Below, piece after piece: positions 20,917 through 33,421 of a DNA stretch of 64,000 bases. The notes under the pieces were generated by a model. That model did no database searches and was not told the origin of the DNA. It saw only the letters and a list, made by a program, of their open reading frames with translations. The stretch covers positions 36,621,107 through 36,685,106 of the forward strand of contig JAJEKV010000002.1 of assembly GCA_021234155.1 (NCBI GenBank), written 5' to 3'. Made by a program: the position numbers and the translations under genes. Position 1 is the first letter of the stretch. Every line of letters starts with the position of its first letter. This stretch comes from Isoetes taiwanensis (taxonomy: Eukaryota; Streptophyta; Lycopodiopsida; Isoetales; Isoetaceae).

Positions 20917-23900
20917 CTCCAAACTTTGAACCTCCATAACTTGAGCTACAGAGCTCCAAATCGTCTGAAAATTGTTGCAATAGGACCATTAGATAGCCTA
21001 GAATCCATTTATGACGTCAAATTAGGCTAGAAATGTCAAACCCTAGCCCAAATTGACCAAAATTGCCCAAACCCCTGAATTGTTTTTCCAAACTGTAGTT
21101 TGTTGTAGATAGAAGCCTACCCCATTAGTAGCTCGCAAGTATTGCTCTCAGCTCGAAGCTGATACCTTACTCCTAGATAGAAGTGCCCAAGAACACCCCT
21201 TTGTTATAGTCATCTAGACCTCAAAGATAGCAACCCAAGTCCAACCGGGTTGGTGACATCACCTCTGCTCATGCCAAAGGCATAAACCTTGACCTAATTC
21301 ATTGTCCTTCTAATAGAGTTTGACTTATATAGCCACACATTGACACTCCCTATTGCCAGGATACCTAGAAAGAAGCTAGAGTCTAGAACCGCCCAAGCCG
21401 CTCCATGTGTAGAGATTGGACTCCCCCAAACCAACTTTGTTAGGACCTTAGGGTATGCCTCAAACATCATGGAGGTTTTGCAAAACAACCCTCATTTCAT
21501 GCCATACCACACGTCCTAATATCCATAGACTTGTAGATTATAGATATGTCTCCATGAATGCCGCCGAGCCACCTTGCTTGCTTATAGAGCCCAGAATGTT
21601 GTAGGAGAGCCCTTCAAGTAGACCTTAGACTCTAGGAAATACGAGCGTTGCTTTCGAAGTACGGGGCCAGAGCCACAGAAGAGCTTGAGGCGCAACTCCT
21701 TGAAGACATCAAGGTCCCAGCCGATGTACAGACAGATAAGGAGAGGAGACCGAAAAGGCAGACCCAAGAGAGGGAAGCACAACGACAAACACCTCAACCG
21801 ACAAACGAGTAGAACAGGACACCACCCAAACCTATCATCAATCTTCATCAAATGGGAAGAATAATTGGTAACCAACGGCATCAAGAATTTTCTAGGTGTC
21901 AACCTCCCGGCTACCACGACGAGGTCACATCAGGAAGAGGATCTCGACGCCTTCACCAACTCGACGCCCACGAGTTTCAAATGGAAGAATGCAAGGCAGC
22001 AAAATACAGGTGCAGGAACACGTTAGACATCGATGCCGCGTTAGCATCACGAGCTAGGGTCAAGGCATAATCTTCCGTCGAGGGGAGAAGTCATGGCAAC
22101 ACACAGAGCGTATAAAAACCGAGGGAAGACAACCACGACATTGCAGCCCAGCAGCTCAAGCGAATGTCATGCAACGCCAACGAAAGGAGTAACCAAGCTA
22201 GGCAACCACAAAGCACCTAGTAAGGGCTTACCAAGATGAGCTTCTAGCTCCCTTGCACCAAAGGGAGACCACGAGGGGGAGGAGACGATATCGGGAACAT
22301 CTCCAACTTGAAGGCCTATATCAGCATTAGGGGCAAGATCAAGGAGGAGAATATTCTCAGGCGAACAAAGAATTCGGGACCCGTAAACACCTAGAAACCA
22401 AAGGAAGGACGACCTTACTACGCCAGCCAAGGAGTGCGAGATTCAATGGATAGGACCCAAAGGACGGAGGAGACGACCTCCAGCCAGCCAGATACAAATC
22501 ATGCAAAGGCGACCAGAAGGAGCCATGGTAGGGACAATAGAGATGACCACACTTCCGTGCACGAGAGGCACCTCGAATGAAGCAAAGCCCAAGCAAATGA
22601 GTCGCACTCGTAAAACTCAACCTCGGAGGAATGCCAATGCCCGCCTACCCACCATGATCTCGTGAGCTTCAAGACATCCAAGAATGCCCAACCGCAACAG
22701 CTAGGTGATCCTACTCAAGCGACCAATGGCACCGCGACATCGGCAACCCCGCAATGACACAATCGCATGTAGGGACGTTGAGCGGTCACCGCATTCCTCA
22801 CGACGAATATACACATTAAGGAGGAGCATCTTTCTCAAGGGATCACATCAACGAACACTCTTCGCGAATCGGGCGTGGACGAAGCCTCGGATCGTACATG
22901 AAGCTCAACAATAGTAGCAAAGATCTCAAAGGAATCCCGGAGTCAACCGTAACAAAGAAGATGCAAAGAAACCAAAGGATCAAATGCGATAGGAGGAGGG
23001 GAAACCCTAAAGGAGTATAAACAATTAAGTAGATCTTCGTAGTTGTTTTGAAAAAGTCGATGAATTAAAAATCCCAATGTAAATGCGATATGTCTATTGT
23101 ATATCTCGGTGCTCACAGATACTGAGGAGAAACATGAGTTTAGAGTCATGTTTTACTTGATTTAGCGCTTAGATCGAAGCTCCTTCACTTCGACTACCAA
23201 AAGAGGAAGCATAGAAGCACAACTATAGCCCAAGATCAAAATGGAAGAGCAAGTACGAGGGAGAAACGACCGGAGGCCAAGCAAACCTTCGACTCCAAAC
23301 ACTTCCTAAGTGGCCTGAAGTAGAAGACAACTCGTCCCACCCAATGTCGAATAAGAGATAATACCGGTCATGTCAAGATCATCAGGCTGCACGGTGACAT
23401 CGCCGGGCGCAACACTACATCTTGTGGCAAAGCAACACTTTGACGAACTTATGACACGAAAGTGGCCTCAACAATAGAAGGAGGAACGCCCCGACATCAA
23501 CGAGCCAACTAAGAAGACAACATCTCGACGACCATAATTCCCACCTTGTGGTAATATAGGGAATGCGCTATGACACGTGGATTAGATGGAGATTCTCTTA
23601 CAAAAGGCACCGCTGACGAGGAGATATGCCTTCAACAACTAGGTGATGGCTTCGCCGGTACTCCTACCAAGAATTAGAAGAGAAGAAGCCGATCATATCT
23701 CCGACATGTGGCACGCCAAACGCCCAAGGTAGAAGCATTCTTCACACCTTAACGACAAGGATAGCAACTAAAGCACCTTCGCAAAAAAGAGAGTTCAAGA
23801 TAATAGCCAGCTATTCAACCACAAGAGCATATCTAAGGCGGTACTTCTTCAACTCAAGGGTTAAGGCTGCACAGATATAAGGATCCATCATCCCGACAAC

Positions 23901-26900
23901 ATCGCCAGGGAGAAGAGCCATGAAGCTTTACTTGCCGTGAGAGGCCGACATGCATAGAGAGACAAAGGTCAAGAACTGAAAGCGGAGAAGTGCTAGCAAC
24001 CGACTTCTTCCACAAGCTCCCTAGAGGCAAATGGAGGATCAAAACCGACGAAAGCACAATCAAAGTCACCGAGGGTACCTCAAGACAAGAAGACGGCATA
24101 GCACCGCATAACGTGACATCCAAGCCATGTGATTGAGGGGGATCAAACACGGAAGATTGGAAGCTCGATGGAGAAGCAATTAGGTGAGACGAAGTCGATG
24201 ACTTGCACACGGACTTGCATGCAACTTGGTGAACCCAAGGATGGACGATTCAAAGAACAAGCTGCAGAAGAGAACAACTCCAGAGGAGTATAGCCAAAGG
24301 AATCGCGCCTGACCTCAAGAGACGCCCAAATAGCTCCAAGTATCATGAAGGAAGAACAATTACCGCCGAGAACGGGATCGTGAAGCGACCGAAATGTCAA
24401 AGCATCAACGACAAGCACACCTTTAGTTGGAATGTGATGCAAAGCGTGTTGTGCCATAGCCGACAAACATCGGAGGGCCCAAGCATATCAACAAGTTACC
24501 CCGGAGTATGAGCTGACGTACAAATAGAAGGATATAGATCATCAACACCATTGCGCCGGGAGGAACACTGATGACATTGCCAAGGAGTAGGTGTGCAACT
24601 TGAAGGGAGGCACAAGGGAGACCTAATAGCTCTAGTAGTAATTCTAACTATGTAAGCTATATGTTTTGCATGTATAGTTCCCTTGTTATTCCTTCCCTCC
24701 CATAGCGTAACAGATCAAAGGAAGAGATGTCATGCAAGTTGCAGGGGTGAAGCAATCAACATCGTCAACACTCTTCGGGCAACACGATAACGACAAGAAG
24801 ACTCGACGTATGAGACATCGATGGAGTCGAGGAAACAATATCGGATACAAAGTCGTCCTTTAGCTGCCAAGACAAAGAGTTCAAGATGAAAGATCTCTTT
24901 CAACGGCGCCACCTTTAGGCATTTGAAAAGCGGCATGCAAGATTTCAAGTGATCAACTACACCATCAAGCCACCAGCAATGAGAGGCTTCTAGCGAACAA
25001 AGTCAACCTCTACTTCAAAGAGCATCCACCGTCAAGGAGACTGAAGTATTGAGCGACTCGGAAGAACGTTACCTTGCTCCTTCAAGCAGGCAACAAGTGG
25101 ATGAGCTTCTAGCAAGCTCAAGCATCTAAGGCCATGGGGCCTAGTAGGTTAATGTATGGACGGTAACATCCATATTGAGATTAGAAGGCATTTCCAGATA
25201 TTCTGGCTAAAAGGATTGCCCCAATATTGAGCTAAGCGTCAAGGATTGGGAAGGAAATGCATAGGAGTAACTATAATTATACACGATTGTTAACAGACAT
25301 CCAACGTATTGAAACCACTTGGTGAGATTGATCTCCTCGCTAAGAAGGAATCATTACTAGGATAATTGTTAACCATGTATAAATCTAGTACCTCCAAAGA
25401 ATAATCCAACCGAAAGAAAAGAAGTAATCTAACAAGTCCGGCCAACTTGTTACGATGACATCAATTCGATTGGTAGGAATATTCCAAGAGCTAAATAACT
25501 AAGAAAGGGGGAATCTCTAGAATATAAAAGAATAATACATGTAAGGTACATCTAAAATAAGAATTATAGTAATCAAATAGTCTTTTGAGACAAAAGGAAT
25601 TGTCATGATGACAAAACCTTGTGGTTTAGAATCGTTCTAACTAAGTAGGTAACCCATAGCTATATTGAAATAAATGATAACATAATATGTGCATCCATCT
25701 TAGATAGCTAAGGCTAGTAAATTAATGTGCTAAGTAAGAAGCATATAACCTCTTAAGGGGAGAGAATAGATATGATGTTGTGTACAACGCCATTGAAGGG
25801 GTCTTGAGGACCATTTTCTTTTTTGAAGAAAGTGGGAGGGCTCAATCTTATGATTGAACGTGACTTGCATCGAATTGATTGACCCAGAATAGAGTTCACT
25901 CCGCAATGGCCGGCGAATAGAGCGCAAGATAGATAGATAGATAGCTCGGGAGGTCTTCAACGTCATGAGGACCGACGCAAAGAGCTATCTACACCAATGA
26001 AGTGGAGCAAAAACTATGGGAGCAATGCAACGACCAAGTCATCTCCAAATTACTCGACCCCGCTCAATGGGTGGATGCATTCTAGCCTAGGTAAAATGCG
26101 TGACGCATGCATTATAAGCTTTAATGTGTCTTATAAATAAGTTAAATATAGATCCTAATAATTGCATGGAATTACTGTACGTATATGTATCATACAGAAA
26201 TAAGTTAAATAACAACGATAATGTGAGGTAGCATGTTAATTAATCCTTCGCAAGGATGCAATTCCTTCCAAGGATAGCCATATGACCTTGGGATCCTTAT
26301 AAAAATAGATAGAGAATAGAATTCAAATATACTTAAGTGCATCTTAGGGATATACTTCCAAGGGTAATGCAGAACCCAAGGAAGATAATAAGCACATCTA
26401 ATTCTTGTGTATGATAATTAAAACCTTGTCTATGTAACAATAGGTCTAAATCAGGGTTACTGTTCAAATAATCGCGATCTAAAAGTCGTTAAATATTGCA
26501 AAGCTTAGAGTAAATATAATTGTACTATCGGAAGTAATGTATCCGATACTATGATAATGTTAATTCATAAATATTACCGTAGGGTAATTATGTTAATCAC
26601 ATGCATTAACGGAGCCAGTAAAAATCGGCTCAGGCATGTCGTTTTGTGGTAGATTAAATGCTTGTGTAGTTAAGATTAAACTACGCATGCAACCTATGCT
26701 AGGTAGGGGTTGCGTGCGTTGTTACCGATGATGAGACCACTACAAAGGATCTCTAGGGCGGTGTAATGTCAATGTAGGCATGACCGCCGCCGCTTGGACG
26801 AAAGTGAAAGGTAGATTAGAAAGTCTACTGTCCCACGGAAAGTAGACGACCTCGAGAAAAGGAGGTCATTCAGAATGCATTGATAGGAAAGGCACCTTTA

Positions 26901-27194
26901 GCCCCATATATGCTTTGATAGGAGGAAGCTATCCTTCACGCCCCCACGCGAAGGATATCCTCCACGCCGGCAACTAGAGGTGTAGGCATGAGCGCATATA
27001 GGCATATAGGCTGCCTCTCCGGCCATAATGGAAGATTCACCCTCTTCCCACGGAGATTAGCCATGCATCCATGTAGATAGGTGGGGTGGTCACCATATAA
27101 CCAAAATTTTATTAATAATTAAAATAGTAATAACGTGGGTCGACCAAGCCCAATAGAGCCCTCCGGAGGGCAAGGAGGTCGAAGTTACACAAAA

Positions 27195-27592
27195 CTTGCA
27201 ACACAAATTTAGTCATAATGTGTTGCAAGGGATGAAGAGTACCTTAGAAGTGTAAATTTTGTATGAAATTGATAAACTTTGATAAACTTAAATGTTGTGT
27301 TAAGTAAGGTTAATAATTACCTTGCGTAGATTAAGTTATGAAGTGATAAGTTAATTGGGTAATGAAATAGTACAGTAATGTCTTAAACATTACCTTAGAG
27401 TAATTCTAATAATTAAGATAGTAAGTATGTAATTATAGATATTGTAAAATTAATGCAGGATTTTAAGGTCAGCGAGGACTTGCAACACAAATTTTGTTGG
27501 AATGTGTTGCAAGGAATGAAGAGTACCTTAAATAATAATTGTATATGAAAGTGTTAAATTGTGATAAACTAAATGTTATAATAACGAGGACT
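27195..27592. repeat. direct repeat (offset 284 bp) carrying an 11-bp inverted repeat
   Basis: Two copies of about 110 bases begin at 27195 and 27479. Each starts with CTTGCAACACA and has TGTGTTGCAAG 13 or so bases later, a perfect 11-base inverted pair, then GATGAAGAGTACCTTA and a diverging AT-rich part (GATAAACT, AAATGTT). They lie in the 3' part of the LTR element. Confidence 0.8.
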
Positions 27593-27796
27593 AATAAGTA
27601 CCACTTTTAATAGAAGTTCACGAATTGACAAGTTATTTGATAATGTAATGGCGTAATAATAATTTAAAAAATATTATCTTAAGGTAATCTTAATAAATGT
27701 GTAAGTATAATAGTAGTATATCGTATGCATCAGGTTGATTGCAGGTTAGGAAGATTCCAAGGTGGGGAGACCCACGATGCTGCGGACAGCATCATT

Positions 27797-27811
27797 TCAA
27801 GGTGGGGAGAA
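27797..27811 (+). promoter_or_regulatory. polypurine tract
   Basis: TTCAAGGTGGGGAGAA lies directly before the TG of the LTR at 27812. A purine run in this place primes plus-strand DNA synthesis in LTR retrotransposons. A second similar AAGGTGGGGAGA occurs about 40 bases upstream (near 27757-27770). It shows that the right-hand LTR is a 3' LTR with its internal region to the left. Confidence 0.75.
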
Positions 27812-29453
27812 TGTGACGTTCCAAAGACGATTATACGGTCCCGGGGCGTATCGCATCGTCTCAAATCACGCCGCGACACGCCACTCCAACCGACGCGGTA
27901 ATGCATATGTGTAGCCAGGTGAGTAGCCCTAGGGGGCAACTTGCTAGGTATGTGCATTTCTTATTAATGTGCACATGCACATTTATTAAGGTGCACACAT
28001 TTCCATGTGGGCACATTTAGGTGCACACATTTCCATGTAGGCACATTTGGCCACCTAGCCATTAAAGGCAAGTGGGCCCATTTCCAATTATCCCACATGC
28101 CTAAAGGGATAATTGGAAACCCTAAGCCCCAACCCTTGCCTATTTAAGTAGAAGAACCCTAACTTGCCCATTTTCGTTCCTAGGGTTTTAGAGCTCTGTT
28201 TTGGCTGCTCTAGGAGTCAAAACCGCCTCCCAGACTCTGTCTGAGAGAATGGCACCATTAGTTTCCCTTGATTCGAAAGCAGCTTCAAGAGGATGGTCGA
28301 ACTTCAGTCGAGGAGCAACTCATGGATCGGGGGATGTAGTCGATTTAATGGTCTAAACCGTTTTCCACCATTGTATCGATAGGTTTAGCCTATTAAATCG
28401 CCTTTAGTAGCTATCTAGATCTCTAGATGAGTAGATACCAAACTCTAACTAAAGAACCTAACTCTATGATATAGATTAGATCTATGTTCTTTAGCTCTTC
28501 TGTGATGTATATGGATGATGTATCTCTGTGAACTCCTTGTATTGGGAAGGGGGTAGAGACTTCAAGCTTGGTAGTAGATGCTCCTAGATTAGCCTCTCTA
28601 GCACACCATAGATTCGGCCTGTACAAGAACCACACCTCAGTTGTGGGTGAAGGGGCCGACCGGCTAAGAAGGAGGTTCGTGTTCTCGACTCTTGAACGAT
28701 CCCTCCGGTGTGTAAGGCCCTACCGGGATCATTGTGACTAGGTCTAATGGCTTACCACCGAGTGTGGGTAAGGCATGGGCTCGACACCCGTGAAGTGGTG
28801 TTCATGACTTTCCGGTGGGTTCACCGAATACGCAAAGGGCCCTCTAGTCACCTTGAGTCGGCATGTAGATCTCCGGAGGGAGTGATCCCTACCTGCCCCA
28901 TCGGAATCGGGATGATGACCCCGTGAGTAGCCCTTTTGGCTATGCATCCCGGCGGGCTACTGGCCAGTCCCCGACACTTTTCAGCCTACTCTGCAAAGTG
29001 TGCACAGGAGGGGCGGATGGAGTGGACAACCCTATGCCATGTTCTTATGCCAGCCAAATCCATTGCCATGAATTCTGTCTGCAATGAACTCTGGAGACCC
29101 AAGCCGTCAGTCATCCCTTTGAGTCTGAGCCTTGGGTAGGATTCCCTATGTGATGTGCTGATCTTTGTCTATGCAAATATGTGCTGATCTTTGTCTATGC
29201 AGATATGTGGAGGACCATCCTTCGTGATGGTCATATGATGTTGATGTATGTACTACTGACATGTATGTTCACGCTTCCGCAGCTAGGTAGGCCCTGAGGG
29301 AGACAGGGTAAAGGACCCCTTCATTCTTCCCACTGGAACTCTTCAAGGTTGCAGTGATACGTGGAGGGCCCTATATTAGCATGGAGCTGGTATGGGGGAT
29401 GAACTCCTGTTTGTATACGGTGAGTGCACCGTATATGAGTAGGGGACGTCACA
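27812..29453 (+). repeat. 3' LTR of the same element, 1,642 bp
   Basis: Starts TGTGACGTTCC and ends GGGGACGTCACA, and is almost identical to the solo LTR at 10670-12309. It is preceded by the polypurine tract, not by the CTTCA duplication, but is followed by CTTCA (29454-29458) and the same intron remnant and exon as the left copy. Differences between the two LTRs cluster in small patches, many around GC-rich triplets. Confidence 0.9.
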
Positions 29454-29486
29454 CTTCAGAGTTGCTGACCTTGAATTTTCTTGCAG

Positions 29487-30040
29487 CTGGAAAGGCCGAG
29501 ATTACACATGCAGCAGAAGAAACACCACATACCAAGTTGGGCAGGAAAAGAAAGCCTAGATGCATTAGACCTCCAATTCCAGCCCCACCAGTTCCTAGAA
29601 AGAATACAGCTAAGGGTTCAGTTTCTAGAAGGAAGCAAATTGGAAAGAATTCAAAGAAGGGTAGCTCAGCTGCAGGAACCGGCAAAGAGCACTTGGAACC
29701 GTCTAAGGATGTTAATAATGACGTACCTCCCCCGACAAACAAAGAGATGACTTCAGATACCGTAATTCCTTCAAGCAACACCGTGCTTTCAGACACCGAG
29801 TCTTGGAACTCCATTCAAGTACAAAATTTATGGTTTCAAAGTTCAGGTCAGAACACATTTCTCTGGTTTTCAAGCCAGAATGACGTGCTTGTTCCAATTG
29901 TGAACAAAGAAAGACCAGAAGATCCTTTGCCTGCTACACATGTTCCTGTGACACCAGTTGTAGCTAATAGCTCTGACTCGGAGGATGACGACATAACTCT
30001 TGAGCAATACAGTAGCAAGAAGACTCAAGATCACTGTTGA
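29487..30040 (+). pseudogene. last exon of the RING-like gene, right copy
   Basis: Acceptor TTCTTGCAG at 29486. The frame is open from the splice to a stop at 30038-30040 and reads AGKAEITHAAEETPHTKLG, then the basic and Ser-rich tail and DSEDDDITLEQYSSKK. The 5' part of the gene is absent here because the duplication begins inside its intron, at the LTR. The exon is therefore orphaned, although its frame is the undamaged one. Confidence 0.65.
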
Positions 30041-31531
30041 CTTAAGATGCTGTTGACTCTTAAGATGCTGGGCATTACTTTAGAACAACATCAGTGGCAA
30101 ACCAGGTCCCATAATTTGTGGATTCCATTTTCTACTAAACTACAAATAGTTAAACCAGGGAATATCATCTAAAACTGTTGTAATGATTATTTGTTAGAAG
30201 TCTTTGGATCATAAGGTTGTATTATGATCATAAGGTTCCACTCTTTCGGCTTTATCCGGCTTTAGATTGAAAATTGTATTATGTGTTTGATGCTAAATTA
30301 ACAAAACTGTTTGCAGAAATTGGGCTCCTAGAAATACAGAAACAAATTCAGTTATGTTGTCATCACTGGACTTTAGAACTTAGATTTTGGATCATAATAG
30401 CTCTGTATAATATTTCTACTCAACGTGGTACTGTATTCTAGAATGTTCCTGCCTTTTGCTGCCACCAGGGATACAAGAATGCTCTGTCTTTGAATATGTG
30501 AACAAATATGTGAACAGAATGAGAAAACTTTTAGGTAGTAGAACAACTTCAAAAATTACTTACCAAATATTGACATGTGCAACAAGCTTTCCAAGAAATA
30601 TTGACATGTGCAACAAGCTTTCCAAGAAATACTGTCTGTCCAGAAATTTGTGGCGATCAGTTTGCTTAATTGCATGTCATCAAAACGGCAAATGTGCTTA
30701 TTATACATTTGCTTTCATAATATTCGGTAAAGTAGCATATCGTGGTTGGTTAAATCGCAAATCAGCCCTGCAGAAAAATTCAATCAATTTAAATAGTTGT
30801 GAAGTCAATCCAGGATCCTTTTTATGTCTTGCACGTCAAATAATCATAATTCCCCCAAAAGAAACAACTCAAGATGTTCAATCACTAAATGTTCAGTGTT
30901 GATAAGCTTAGAGCATACGTTACAACTGCAATTATTTTCCAAAGTACCATAGTATAGTGATATAGCAATTCAAAGGTTCTTCTACGGGGCTGTCACAACA
31001 GTCAATGTTTTATCTTGAAAGACGAACAAGCACAACACACAAGAGCTACCTTTGATGCAAATGTTGCCTGAGGCCACCTGAAGAGTCCGCCAATCATTTG
31101 GCCTGTCTGATTGCAATCATCATCTATTGCCTGTCATGCCGCCACATTACTGCATATGGTGACGATAGAATTGTTGTAGAAAAGGTTCTAATATAGGAAC
31201 ACATACATAGATTGGTTACAAATTATGAATTTTGAATTAGAACATTAAAATTTTCAACAAGTCTTTTCTGAACATCTCAGCAGGTTTGAGTTGTCCCTGT
31301 GGTGAATTTAGAGATAGAATGGCCTGAGATAGAATTCAAAGCTGAAGTTTACATTAGTGAGAGAATAATACATTCAGCTCCACTGTGCAAACTAACCTTA
31401 TGATCCAAAGACTAATATCCCATGGTATGGGAGCTTCCTATTGATAAGCACAAGAAATCTATCTGTGTAAGTACCTTAAGCCAACCTTAATCTTTCATTC
31501 CTGAAACAGATTACTTGAATGCAAACAGATA
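30041..31531. other. non-coding stretch, right copy
   Basis: Counterpart of 12904-14386. No supported gene; the small plus-strand frame at 30456-30902 has no domain and is not conserved in the left copy. Confidence 0.6.
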
Positions 31532-33282
31532 TTACTTGAAACACTTTTTGGCCACCATTTTCTCTTCACCAAACCTTCTGTTCTTCCTTTTCAAACCTTG
31601 AGCTGCTCTATGAGTTCTGGAGTTTGCTTCCTTCCCACGACCACTTCTCTTATTCCTCATTCTTGCTTTTACTTTCCTCCTAACTGAGATTCATTTCTGT
31701 CTTCTTACATTCTTTGTCACGCTGGATCTAGCATTTGCCAATGTTTCAGAATCCGGTGGTGGCAAACAGTCCATTATATGTTCATGTGAATCCAATGGCA
31801 ACATGTACACTGAATCCGCGCCTACAACAACTTGCATTTCCACTTTTGCACAAATAACAAGATGGGAATAGCAACTTACATCGGGCATATGACTTAACAA
31901 CTCATATCTATCCTCACCAATGAACTTATAATATTTACCTGTTACAATAACCTCTTTGGCATTGAACTTTGAACCCCAAGCATCCTTGAATGCATGATCT
32001 ACCACATGTTTTGGCTCAGTGCACTTGACAATCCAGAAATCTACGTTATCTTCATTGTTGGCCTCGGCATTGATAACAAAGTTGTCACCAACCTCTACCA
32101 ATTCTGCCTTCCACTGATTATCACCTTCATATTGGACATCACTAACAGGACCATGTTCCTCCAAAATAAGTGGCTTCAACTCCGAATATGCATAACGTCC
32201 TAGCCTCTTCACATGCTTGCATTTGTTCCACAAACCCTTCCAACAACTACTACAAAAACAAGACAAATCCTTATAAGCTACCATGGTAGGCCTGTTTCGA
32301 CAAATGGGCCTGATCGTGTGAATTTTCGTAGTCCCTTTCAATGTACTACAATCATAACGTATCTTCCTGCAAACTTCATCAATCTGTATCAGCCAGAAAT
32401 GCCTGTACACCATAAACTTTAAAAAGTTAATACATTAGCATATCATATGTGATTGTTAATTCTATTGACTGATTGGACTTTTATGCTTACCGGATAATTT
32501 TATCTTCTTTGAAGCTCCTCTTGACTGTGAAGTACCATATCAAGAACCTTACTGCATCCTCAGCATTCCGCAGGGGTATCCCATCCCTTTTTAGCATCTC
32601 ACTTGTGAGAATCCTTTTTATTACAGCCCCAGCACCATCATGCTCACCCTTCCCATGTGATGATGCAAAAAAATTCCATTCAAGTAGGATTCCATTCCTC
32701 TCAAAAAACCTTCCTAAATGATAGAATGCCCTGGAAGACTTGAACTGTGCTGCACACCCATCAGACCAAAAAACATGCTTGAAATATGATATACCTCGTG
32801 ATGACAAATAGTCTGCATGCTTCTGCAGGCAATACTGCACGAATGGACTATCATGTTCCCGATCGTCAGACATATAAAAATGAGTCTCTTTCACTAACTT
32901 ACGTTCGCCAATTGTAATGTTTGGAACTTCCCCGTTCTTTGCGTGCCTGTAAGATATGTGAACCAGTATAGAACATTGATCGTTTCTCCAATGCAGCGTT
33001 TGAATTTCCTGCTGAATCTTAAAGCTATAATTCTCTGCAAAGTCAATGACGGAGACAACAACATCTTCTAGAAATGTTTGTAAACACTCCCTGAACTGAT
33101 CAGCTTGCCATCTTGCCACATAATTATGAGGAATGAACTGCTTTATTACAGCATCTGCATGCTCCATAAATTTGTGCTGAAGTGTTCTTATATACCAACT
33201 TCATGACATCTTTAGTCTTCTCAGTTGCTTTCCACCAACATTCGTCACGTAAGTATCTTTCACCTGCAGCAACAAGAACAAT

Positions 33283-33421
33283 ATTTGAATGTCAAGTTCA
33301 AATAAATAAATGTCTAGTTAGTTGAATAATAGTTGAATGTCTAGTTATAAATGAAAAGAACCTCCATTTGCATGCAACAACATATTTAGTAAGTACGAGG
33401 AGCATATAAAAGGATGCCAAG
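33283..33421. repeat. 139-bp direct repeat, first copy
   Basis: From ATTTGAATGTCAAG to GGATGCCAAG, identical by eye to 35479-35617. In the left duplicated segment this sequence occurs once, within a transposase intron. Confidence 0.93.

Larger units (their letters stand above)
20113..27798 (+). mobile_element. non-coding internal region of the LTR element (LARD-like)
   Basis: The stretch ends in a polypurine tract immediately before the LTR at 27812, so at least its right part is the inside of that element. No frame longer than about 120 codons is present and I recognise no gag, protease, RT or integrase. Small basic or Gln/Glu-rich frames on the plus strand (20238-20432; also near 21650-21810, RATEELEAQLLEDIKVP) may be gag leftovers. 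A large retrotransposon derivative without its own enzymes is the simplest reading. How far left the element reaches is not known. Confidence 0.5.

Noticed and set aside
10670-29453. The two LTRs as the ends of one 18.8-kb retrotransposon
   Set aside because: The left LTR has a matching CTTCA duplication on both sides and no primer site, and the same exon follows both LTRs.
30456-30902. 148-codon plus-strand frame as a gene
   Set aside because: The matching place in the left copy has no such frame, and composition and domains give no support.
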